Shown: positions 1 through 7,100 of the stretch, in pieces | How positions within the stretch are numbered: the first letter of the stretch is position 1 | Layout of the letters: each line of letters starts with the position of its first letter | Source of the DNA: Muribaculaceae bacterium | Lineage (GTDB): Bacteria > Bacteroidota > Bacteroidia > Bacteroidales > Muribaculaceae | NCBI GenBank assembly: GCA_023663365.1 | Contig: JAMPHP010000002.1 | Span: 51,464 to 112,795 of the forward strand | Length of the DNA stretch: 61,332 nucleotides | Reading direction: 5' to 3' | Translations under genes and position numbers: made by a program | Notes under the pieces: model-generated | Seen by the model: only the letters and a program-made list of their open reading frames with translations | Databases searched by the model: none | What the model was told of the DNA's origin: nothing

Positions 1-81
1 CCGAAGGAAGCGGCAGCTGCCCCGCGGCCCAAAGCCAAACCGCAGCAAAGAGCACATTGACATATTGCAATCCGTAGCGCC

Positions 82-126
82 CCTTACACTCCCTAAAGTC
101 CCTACTGACCTTAAAGACCCTGAAAA
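82..126. repeat. Degenerate 9-bp tandem repeat tract
   Basis: Five consecutive 9-bp units can be read: CCTTACACT, CCCTAAAGT, CCCTACTGA, CCTTAAAGA and CCCTGAAAA. They lie just beyond the 3' end of the hexosaminidase gene. The consensus, about CCTTAAAGA, is the same as in the tract near the right edge of the window. The remaining bases 1-81 and 127-156 show no gene I can support. Confidence 0.6.
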
Positions 127-156
127 AGCAAAAAAGGAAAGTCTGCAACGAACTCA

Positions 157-2217
157 TCACTCATACCTCCCTCGGGTGGGCGAGTAGATGAGATTGTCGA
201 TGGCGTTGAGGCCGGTGGGGTCGGTGAGGACAAAGGTGAATTGCCATTTGTCGCGTGCTGTGCCGCCACTGTCGACGTGCGGAAGTTTGATGAATACTTT
301 GTTCCACCCTTGCTTGAGACGGAGGCTTACGGGTGGGCGGTTGGTGAGGTTTTCGTTTGTGAGACCTGTGTCGTTTTGGTCCTGTCGGATGTCGGCTCCC
401 GGCTGCTCCCATGCTGGAGCGGGAATTTCTTGTCCGTTGAACCAGATGCGTGAGCCTCGGCGGTCCCAGTGGCCTGCTTCGGGCGCCTTTTCGTTGCCCG
501 AACGACTGTAGGTGTAGAACTCGATGAGGGCCGCGGCATCCTGCTCTACGGGGGAGTGGACGTAGGTCCAGGCATAGGGTGTGACGCTGTCGGCGGGGGT
601 GTCGTAGAAACCTTTTACGATGCCGTGCCAGATGTGGCGGAGGTAGATGCCGGCACCGGCGGCGGTGTTGACGCCGTAGGTGATGCCGTCGATGAGGAAG
701 GAGGCGGGCATCGTGTCGGCGTGCAGATATTCTTCCGGGGCAAGTGTGGCGCTTGCGTCGCCGCCGTTCGGAATCTGATCGGTGATGTGCCAGCGCACGT
801 TGGTCTGCCTGACGTAGGGAATCAGCGAGGCTGCCCCGGCCAGGGTCGTGGCCTTGTGATAGAGAAACCGGCGCTCCCAGTCGGCAAACTCGTCGAACTC
901 AGGGCCTGAGTCGGGGAGGGTGACGCCACCGGTCTCGATGTACTGCCGTCCGCCGCCGGTCCAGGCGCGCTCGCAGGAGGCGAGGATGTTGGCATAGATG
1001 TTGTTCTGGCGCACGATGTCATCGGGCGTGGGAGTCTTGGTGTCGTTCCACGCTGCGGAAATCGCGCCGGCGACGTCGGGGTTGCCTTTGTCCACGTCGA
1101 AGATCGAAGATTTGAAAATACCGACTACATCGGCGAATACATCGAAGTGGTTCGTGTAGTTGTAGCGCATGTCGATGTTGGGGATGCCGGGGCTCAGACG
1201 GCCCGACGTAGCCCAATTGGTAGTCATGTCGCATGGAATCTTCGCCGGATCGACGGTTTTTGCGGGAGTGTTGTAGCGGTTCCAGATTACGGCTTTTTTT
1301 CCCAAGGAATGTACATAATCTATCATGCCGATGATATAGCTGTCGTCGAAGCCCACTTCGTCGCCGCCGATATGTATATAAGGAGCTTTGTCGAAAAGCT
1401 CGCAGACTTCGGCGAGGATAATCTTCAGCTCGGCTATGCCCTCTTGTGTCTGCATATCGTGCCCCATGGCTCTCAGGAACGGCTGAGAGTGGCCCGGCAT
1501 GTCGATTTCGGGGATGATGGTCATGCCGCGGTCGGCGGCGTAGTCCTGTAGCTCGCGTGCCTGCTCCTGAGTGTAGAACATGCCCGGATAGCGGGTGATG
1601 GCCACATCGCTTGTGAGCTCGGGAAATGCCTTGATTTCGAGGCGCCAACCGGTGTTGTCGGTAAGGTGCCAGTGAAAAGTGTTGACCTTGAAGCGGCTCA
1701 GCAGGTCGATTTCGCGCTTGAGCTCGTCGACAGAGAGGAATGAGCGCCCCACGTCGTGCATGAAGCCTCGCAGTTTGAAGGCCGGCCAGTCCTTGATTTC
1801 GGCACCTTCGATGGCACCGTGGCAGTCCTGAGCCATCAGTGCGAGGGTCTGTGCGGCGCGAGTCACGCCCATAGGTGTGGGAGCGGTGATGTCGATGCGG
1901 TCTGTGCTGACGCTGATGGCGTATGCTTCGTCGGGGTAGCCGGGGAGGGAGTAGTCACAGGCATCTTCAACGGCCCCGATTGTCACGTTGATCTGAGCCG
2001 GAGCGGATGTAGCGGCTGTGAGACCGGCCTCTGCCATGAAGCGGCGCAATTCGGCACAGGAAGTGGGGTCGTTGACAACTACGGCGCGCCCGGTGGCAAA
2101 GTCGGTGCCGACCGTAGGCACTACCTCTTTAATCTTGGGCATAACATTCTCGAGCCGGGCGAAAGCCGGCGTGGCACACAGCAAGATGGCCGCGGCAAGT
2201 ATTGACTGCTTTTCCAT
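157..2217 (-). CDS. Beta-N-acetylhexosaminidase, glycoside hydrolase family 20
   Basis: This exported enzyme should release terminal N-acetylglucosamine or N-acetylgalactosamine from host or dietary glycans. Residues 1-20 form a signal peptide ending CATPAFA. A GH20b-like N-domain spans about 30-140 and the TIM-barrel starts near 147 (FKLRGFMHDVGRSF). The catalytic HIGGDE motif is at 282-287, so D286/E287 are the acid pair for substrate-assisted catalysis. About 300 C-terminal residues beyond the core barrel probably form a beta-sandwich. The length of 686 aa fits long Bacteroidales members. The gene lies 6 bp downstream of a small membrane protein gene and may be read with the sigma-factor cluster. 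Family assignment is firm; the exact substrate is not known. Confidence 0.92.
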   Translation of the reverse strand: MEKQSILAAAILLCATPAFARLENVMPKIKEVVPTVGTDFATGRAVVVNDPTSCAELRRFMAEAGLTAATSAPAQINVTIGAVEDACDYSLPGYPDEAYAISVSTDRIDITAPTPMGVTRAAQTLALMAQDCHGAIEGAEIKDWPAFKLRGFMHDVGRSFLSVDELKREIDLLSRFKVNTFHWHLTDNTGWRLEIKAFPELTSDVAITRYPGMFYTQEQARELQDYAADRGMTIIPEIDMPGHSQPFLRAMGHDMQTQEGIAELKIILAEVCELFDKAPYIHIGGDEVGFDDSYIIGMIDYVHSLGKKAVIWNRYNTPAKTVDPAKIPCDMTTNWATSGRLSPGIPNIDMRYNYTNHFDVFADVVGIFKSSIFDVDKGNPDVAGAISAAWNDTKTPTPDDIVRQNNIYANILASCERAWTGGGRQYIETGGVTLPDSGPEFDEFADWERRFLYHKATTLAGAASLIPYVRQTNVRWHITDQIPNGGDASATLAPEEYLHADTMPASFLIDGITYGVNTAAGAGIYLRHIWHGIVKGFYDTPADSVTPYAWTYVHSPVEQDAAALIEFYTYSRSGNEKAPEAGHWDRRGSRIWFNGQEIPAPAWEQPGADIRQDQNDTGLTNENLTNRPPVSLRLKQGWNKVFIKLPHVDSGGTARDKWQFTFVLTDPTGLNAIDNLIYSPTRGRYE

Positions 2218-2223
2218 AGTTTT

Positions 2224-2622
2224 CTATCGGGACTTTGCCTCCGAGAGCTTAGCCATGGCTATCTCGTAGGCGTTGAGGGCGGTGATGGTCGATACCACAG
2301 CGATGATGGCCCATGATATGAAGGACGTGCCGAAGCTGAGGCTGCCAAAGTCGGGAAGCGGGAGCGAAACGGAGAGAGTGCCTATCCATCGGCCGGCGAG
2401 TGGGAGCAGGATCGAGAGCACCACGCCTGCCACGAAGCCGCTCAGGGCGGCGATGAGCACGGCCTTACGGCTTCGACGGCGCATGGCGAGGTTGTGGCGC
2501 TTCACAATCTCGACAGCATCCATGTTTCGCTCGAGCTTCTTGATGAAGTCGAAGGAAGAGGATAGCTTAGGGTCGAAGCTGCCGAAGAGGTCTTTTATCT
2601 TGTTGTCGTCGTTGAGGTCCAT
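2224..2622 (-). CDS. Small membrane protein downstream of the ECF sigma factor
   Basis: I do not recognise a named family. The 132-aa protein has a charged cytoplasmic N-terminus of about 70 residues, then a hydrophobic segment (VLIAALSGFVAGVVLSILLPLAG) and a second one near residues 103-120 (ISWAIIAVVSTITALNA). It starts 4 bp after the sigma-factor stop codon, so the two are almost certainly co-transcribed and perhaps translationally coupled. That position, a soluble N-terminus plus membrane anchor, is where an anti-sigma factor is often found. An anti-sigma role is therefore possible, but I see no recognisable zinc-binding anti-sigma motif. Confidence 0.8.
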   Translation of the reverse strand: MDLNDDNKIKDLFGSFDPKLSSSFDFIKKLERNMDAVEIVKRHNLAMRRRSRKAVLIAALSGFVAGVVLSILLPLAGRWIGTLSVSLPLPDFGSLSFGTSFISWAIIAVVSTITALNAYEIAMAKLSEAKSR

Positions 2623-2626
2623 GCGC

Positions 2627-3109
2627 TTAGAGGGTGTTTGAGAGTAAGGCGCGCAGATGTTTCCGTCCGCGCGAGAGGTGTTGTTTCACGGCATCTTCCG
2701 ATGCTTCGACGGTGGCCGCAATCTCCTTGATGGAGTATCCTTCCATGTAGAAAAGCAGCACGGAAGTTCGCTCTTTGGCGGGTATTCGGTCGAGCGCGCT
2801 GTATAGAGCCTGATAGCGGAACGCATCGTCGGCGCTTTCGTCGGAAGTCAAGGCTCGGGCTTCGCTGTAGTCGGTGAGCACACGCGCACCGCGCTTGTGG
2901 TTGATGAAGGTATTGTGCCCAATCTTGAAGAGCCATGCGCGGAACTTGGCTTCGTCGGCTAGGTCGTCGCAGCTGAGGTATGCCTTGATGTAGGACTCCT
3001 GCGCGATGTCGTCGGCAAGCTGAGAGTCGCCGCAGCAAAGGGCTGTCAGGAAGCGCCTGAAAGCGGCCTGACTGCCCTCTACATGCTCTATGAATTGGTC
3101 GCGGGTCAT
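2627..3109 (-). CDS. RNA polymerase sigma factor, ECF (sigma-70) family
   Basis: This is a short sigma-70 of the extracytoplasmic-function type, carrying only regions 2 and 4. Region 2 spans roughly residues 10-75 and includes LADDIAQESYIKAYL and FRAWLFKIGHNTFINHKR. Region 4 spans about 105-158 with the helix-turn-helix GYSIKEIAATVEASEDAVKQH. The length of 160 aa is normal for the family. It sits between two small membrane-protein genes with gaps of 4-6 bp, so all three look like one unit. No FecR-type anti-sigma gene or TonB receptor is adjacent, so this is not the usual Bacteroidetes SusC/D-linked arrangement. The regulon is unknown. Confidence 0.93.
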   Translation of the reverse strand: MTRDQFIEHVEGSQAAFRRFLTALCCGDSQLADDIAQESYIKAYLSCDDLADEAKFRAWLFKIGHNTFINHKRGARVLTDYSEARALTSDESADDAFRYQALYSALDRIPAKERTSVLLFYMEGYSIKEIAATVEASEDAVKQHLSRGRKHLRALLSNTL

Positions 3110-3115
3110 GGCGGC

Positions 3116-3523
3116 TCAGGCTTTCGGGGCGATGTCGCTGCGGGTGACAAAGTAGACGATGAGGTAGCTGATACCTACTGCCAGCGAAGCGCCGCCAAAT
3201 ACGATGGGCACACTCACGGGGTCGTCGGCAAAGGTGCATCCGGTGAGCAGCGCCACCACACCGGTGGTGACAAGCGCGATGCCTGCAAAAGTGAATATGC
3301 AGCCCAGAAGGAGGCGGCGATAGAGGATTTCGCGAGCACTCTTCTGCGGCTTGCGGAAGGACTCGATGAGGCGGTCGGTGTCGATGTCCTTATTTGCCTC
3401 GATTGCGCGCATGATGATGCGGGTGCGCTTGTTGTCGGAGTTTATGCGTGCGAGAGCCGTGATAAGCACGATGGCGATGGGGAGAACCACGCATACAAAG
3501 AGTGAAAGTACGTTGCCTGACAT
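3116..3523 (-). CDS. Small membrane protein upstream of the ECF sigma factor (DUF6249-like)
   Basis: The 135-aa protein has an N-terminal membrane helix (residues 5-23), a charged middle stretch (DTDRLIESFRKPQKSAREI), and a pair of helices at about 70-95 and 105-128. This layout resembles the DUF6249-type proteins that sit next to ECF sigma factors in Bacteroidales; I recall the name but could not confirm the match. The stop codon is 6 bp before the sigma-factor start, which indicates an operon. A sensory or sigma-control role is inferred from context only. Confidence 0.8.
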   Translation of the reverse strand: MSGNVLSLFVCVVLPIAIVLITALARINSDNKRTRIIMRAIEANKDIDTDRLIESFRKPQKSAREILYRRLLLGCIFTFAGIALVTTGVVALLTGCTFADDPVSVPIVFGGASLAVGISYLIVYFVTRSDIAPKA

Positions 3524-3614
3524 AGTATTATCTGTTTTATACGATTAGCGAAAAGAGTTGTTTTTGAGGCGTCTCGTATATATGACACAAGAGTCGGACG
3601 AAAAGTGACAGGAG

Positions 3615-3690
3615 AAATTAAAAATTATAAATTATAAGTTATAAATTCAGTATTGTCAATTTATACTTTATAATTTTTAATTTATAATTT
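3615..3690. repeat. Long imperfect AT-only palindrome
   Basis: Two 33-bp arms made almost entirely of A and T (3615-3647 and 3658-3690) are imperfect reverse complements around a 10-bp centre. The right arm covers the stop codon and last codons (EEIIN) of the membrane-protein gene. A transcript would form a long A-U stem, so it may act as a transcription end point for the converging 3' side of that gene. No T-run typical of an intrinsic terminator is present. Confidence 0.5.
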
Positions 3691-5215
3691 CTTCAACTTT
3701 ATCGACGTTCCACAGCCACATCTCTACTACTGAGCGCCAGGGGTAGAGGTAGGCGTAGCGGCGGCCGTCGGCACGGGAGGTGAAGGGGTAGTAGAATATG
3801 CGCTTGCGTGTGCGCAGCGGGCCGAAAGTGACCGTGGCGTCGAACTCGCCGGAGCGCAGGCTGTCGGTGGGCATGAAGAGGCGGCCGCCAAGCTCGCGGA
3901 CGGGGGAGTCGGGGCTGAGCTGCCTGCCGCTGTCAGCGGTGACGTACTCGAGGACAGTGGGTATGACGATAAACTCCTTGCCCGGCTCGAAGTCGTAGAA
4001 CTCGGGCACATAGTCGCGGTTCTCGCTGAGGTATAGCGTGAGGTCGGGGTACTGCCATGCGGCCACCGGGGCATCGTGCTCGGTGACGAAATCGCGGAAT
4101 ATCACACCGTCGGGAGCCTGTCGGGAAGCCTCGATGTCGGCCTCGAAATCGCTGACGGTGAATGTGTATCGCAGGCTTGCCGCAAGGTGCACACCCACGA
4201 GGACAAAGGCAATGCCCGCCGCCACACGGGAGCGGAAAAAGCGGGGAAGCAGATCGTAGAAGTGGTGCAGCACGCCTATGCAGAGCACTATTGAGCACAC
4301 TTCGGCCCAGAAGCCCGTGCGCGGGGTGCGGGGTCCGTACATGTGGATGCAGAAGCTGATGAGAGTCATCAGCAGGAAGAAGAGCACGAAGAGATTGCCT
4401 CGGAAGTAGCTGCGCCGCTTCCATGCCACGATGGACATGAGCAGGAGCATGATGAGCATGGCCGGATGCACGAAAGTGACGAAGGCCATGTGCCCCGGGC
4501 GGAAAATCTCGGCCAAAGGAAGTGCTCGCCCGGTGGCGGCAGGGCATAGGGCGAGCCACAGGAGTCCGGCGAAGAGCCCGCATATCAGCGCCGTGCGTCG
4601 GCGTGAGCGCTCAGCGGGGCGGCCGACGGCTATCAGGGTCATGGCTCCGGCCAGCGGAGCGGCGAAGCCTTCGTGCCAAAGGCCGCAGAGCAGGCCGAGG
4701 GCGGCGTAGACCCAGGTGCGGCGGTAGGGACGGCGCAGGTAGACCAGTGCCACGTAGAGCGCCAGAGCGGTGGATATGATGTAGTTGAACTGGAAGCACT
4801 CGGCCGTCATGCAGTCGTACCACGGCAGGCAGAAGCTCCATAGGCACAGCAGCAGGCCCAGCAGCGGCGCAGGCATAGAGCCTATGCGGCAGCCGGCGAT
4901 GCGCCCCGTGAGGATGAGCGAGGCGAAGATGGCGAGGCCTCCCAAAGCTCCGCCTATCCACTTGGGGAGCAGGAGCATGAAGGTGAACACGGTGTTGCAC
5001 AGGCGCATATTGTCGGTGCTCCAATGGTGCAGGAGGGTGTCGCGCAGAGCGGCGGTGTCGACGCTGTCGGTGAGACCCCGGAGGTAGTCGGAGGCGAAGA
5101 TGCCGTACCAGAGATCGTCGAGATAGCGGGGGTAGACCATCATCGGCACGCATATAGCCAGCGCAAAGAGAGCGCAAGCCACTATGCGGGCGCTGCGGGA
5201 GAGAGGCTGTTTCAT
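3677..5215 (-). CDS. Polytopic membrane protein, DUF6056-like
   Basis: The 512-aa protein begins with a charged MKQPLSRSARI and then about ten hydrophobic helices up to residue ~350. A C-terminal domain of about 150 residues, predicted outside the membrane, is rich in Tyr and Asp. The PRYLDDLWYG motif between the first helices recalls the periplasmic Asp loop of GT-C type glycosyltransferases and of DUF6056 proteins. The start codon overlaps the stop of the preceding LTA-synthase-like gene (ATGA), so the two are translationally coupled. Together they suggest modification of a surface polymer, but the substrate is unknown. GT-C membership is inference. Confidence 0.8.
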   Translation of the reverse strand: MKQPLSRSARIVACALFALAICVPMMVYPRYLDDLWYGIFASDYLRGLTDSVDTAALRDTLLHHWSTDNMRLCNTVFTFMLLLPKWIGGALGGLAIFASLILTGRIAGCRIGSMPAPLLGLLLCLWSFCLPWYDCMTAECFQFNYIISTALALYVALVYLRRPYRRTWVYAALGLLCGLWHEGFAAPLAGAMTLIAVGRPAERSRRRTALICGLFAGLLWLALCPAATGRALPLAEIFRPGHMAFVTFVHPAMLIMLLLMSIVAWKRRSYFRGNLFVLFFLLMTLISFCIHMYGPRTPRTGFWAEVCSIVLCIGVLHHFYDLLPRFFRSRVAAGIAFVLVGVHLAASLRYTFTVSDFEADIEASRQAPDGVIFRDFVTEHDAPVAAWQYPDLTLYLSENRDYVPEFYDFEPGKEFIVIPTVLEYVTADSGRQLSPDSPVRELGGRLFMPTDSLRSGEFDATVTFGPLRTRKRIFYYPFTSRADGRRYAYLYPWRSVVEMWLWNVDKVEEIIN

Positions 5216-7023
5216 CGGTTGGCGAGGTAGTCGGTGCGGATAATAAGGTCGCTGATGCGGCGTGCCTGCTGCCAGTGGCGCAGACGGTCGGGGGCTATGC
5301 CGGCGGTGTCGCCGACGAGCTCTTTGGTCATCGACGAAATGGCCGCCGGTATCTTATCCTTGGCCAGCAGGCTCTGCCCCATGCCCTGCCAGCGGTAGTC
5401 GGCGCATCCGAGCATGGCCAGCAGAGTAGGGTACATATCAACCTGGCCGAGCACATCGGTGTAGTGGCCGCCTACGGGGGCGTTGAGCACGATGAATGGC
5501 GTGTACTGCTCCGCATCGACGAGCTCTGCTGCCTCGGCCGATGACTCGCGGATTGTCTCGCGCTCCACGGCAAGGCCTTCGTGGTCGCCGGTGATGAGCA
5601 CCATGGTCTCGGGCCAGTCGCTGCGGCTTCGCAGGTAGTCGATGAGGGTGTGGAGCTGCGAGTCGGTGTAGTGGGCCATTGTGATATAGTTCTCGAGCGT
5701 CTTGTGGAAGCCCTCGGGGCGGACATCGAAGTCGGGGTCGCGCAGGGCGTCGGGCAGGCGGAAGGGGTTGTGTCCCGAGTAGGTTACGAAGGTGAGCATG
5801 GCAGGCTCACCCTCGGGCCAGAGCTCGCCGGCACCGAGTTTCTCCACGCTCTGGCGGAAGAAAGAGCCGTCGCTGAGTTTGCCGGGTCGGCCCACCTTTT
5901 CGTCGTTGTTCCAGAAGCTGCGGTCGTAGATGTGGTCGTAGCCGAATGAGCGCGCTATCACGCCGAAGTTCCAGGTGATGAGTTGGTCGACGGTGAAGAT
6001 AGAGCTTTCGGCACCGTAGCGCTCCTTAAGCGCTTTGTTGAGAGTGAGGTAGGTGCTGCCGGGATAGCGGGTGCTGTAGACTGTGCCCTGCATGGGGAGC
6101 ATACCTGCGGTGAGGAGCAGCTGACCGTCGATGGAGCGGCCGGCATCGACCTGTGTGAGCATCTTGGGCGCATAGAAGGTGGTGCTGTCGGCGAGGAGGC
6201 TGTTGAGATACGGTGTGATTGCCTTTCCGGCTACCTCCTTGCCCAGCGGCCAGCTCTCGAAGGACTCCAGAAGGATGATCACGAGGTTGCGGCGCGGAGT
6301 GACGCTGTCGGGCAGAGCCACGGGAGCCATCATGGAGCGCTGCTCGGAGAGCCATCGGTCGATCTCGCGTGCGGTGGATGGGTCGGAAGCCTTTCGGCTC
6401 TCGATGATGAAGTAGGCCACATGGCCGCCTACGGTGTAGGCCGGCACGCCGCAACTGCTTGTGTAGCACGACTCCACCAACTTATCGTAGTGCTTGTAGA
6501 AGCCGCCTTTAGCTGTCACGCTGCAAAGGGCGATGGCTGCGATGATGGCTGTGATGGAGCCGTAGCGCCCCCACAGGCGCGACGGGCTTGCCTTCGGCAG
6601 CCTGCGGGCAAAAAAGACACCGGCGGCGAGGATGAGTACGAAAACGGCATCGGCCCATCGCAGGGAGTCCCACACGCTTGCCGTGAAATCGGCGAGGTTC
6701 GAGGCCAGCAGATAGCTTTCGGGCGGTATGCCGGTGAAGTAGGTGCGGCTGTACATGAGGTTGGCCATCAGGAGCATATCCACGAGGACGAGCCAGATGG
6801 TCTGCACCCACACGCGGCGCGAGATCACGAAGGGGAGCATGAGGATGGCCGCCGCGAGCAGATTGTTGGGCCAGAGCACCCACATACTCATTGAGCGGAA
6901 GGTGGTGCCGAGACACCAGTCGATGATGAACCACAGCAGAGAGCCGAAAGTAGTGGCTGCCATCACGCCGAAGCGCGAGCACCACAGGTCGGCACCGAAG
7001 AGATATTTAATGAAGCGTTTCAT
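5212..7023 (-). CDS. LTA-synthase-like membrane sulfatase/phosphoglycerol transferase
   Basis: The 603-aa protein has five N-terminal membrane helices (to about residue 190) followed by a periplasmic alkaline-phosphatase-fold domain. Recognisable motifs are NLVIILLESFESW, whose Ser or Thr region is near the metal/nucleophile site, and the metal-binding VLITGDHEG near residue 485. This is the layout of lipoteichoic-acid synthase and of the MdoB and EptA relatives. Since the organism is Gram-negative, the enzyme probably transfers phosphoglycerol or phosphoethanolamine to a glycan or lipid. It overlaps the downstream membrane-protein gene by 4 bp. Family is sure; donor and acceptor are not known. 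Confidence 0.88.
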   Translation of the reverse strand: MKRFIKYLFGADLWCSRFGVMAATTFGSLLWFIIDWCLGTTFRSMSMWVLWPNNLLAAAILMLPFVISRRVWVQTIWLVLVDMLLMANLMYSRTYFTGIPPESYLLASNLADFTASVWDSLRWADAVFVLILAAGVFFARRLPKASPSRLWGRYGSITAIIAAIALCSVTAKGGFYKHYDKLVESCYTSSCGVPAYTVGGHVAYFIIESRKASDPSTAREIDRWLSEQRSMMAPVALPDSVTPRRNLVIILLESFESWPLGKEVAGKAITPYLNSLLADSTTFYAPKMLTQVDAGRSIDGQLLLTAGMLPMQGTVYSTRYPGSTYLTLNKALKERYGAESSIFTVDQLITWNFGVIARSFGYDHIYDRSFWNNDEKVGRPGKLSDGSFFRQSVEKLGAGELWPEGEPAMLTFVTYSGHNPFRLPDALRDPDFDVRPEGFHKTLENYITMAHYTDSQLHTLIDYLRSRSDWPETMVLITGDHEGLAVERETIRESSAEAAELVDAEQYTPFIVLNAPVGGHYTDVLGQVDMYPTLLAMLGCADYRWQGMGQSLLAKDKIPAAISSMTKELVGDTAGIAPDRLRHWQQARRISDLIIRTDYLANR

Positions 7024-7048
7024 GGGTGATACTTAATCAGTTGTGAAA

Positions 7049-7070
7049 TTTTCCCTTTTGAAAGGGAAAA
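7049..7070 (-). terminator. Probable intrinsic terminator of lptD
   Basis: Perfect 10-bp arms (TTTTCCCTTT / AAAGGGAAAA) surround a 2-nt loop 31 bp past the lptD stop codon. On the minus strand the stem is followed by TTTC. It also lies about 25 bp upstream of the next gene, so partial read-through is possible. Confidence 0.6.
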
Positions 7071-7100
7071 ATGCGAGGTTGAGGGGTTAAGCGTTGAGCA

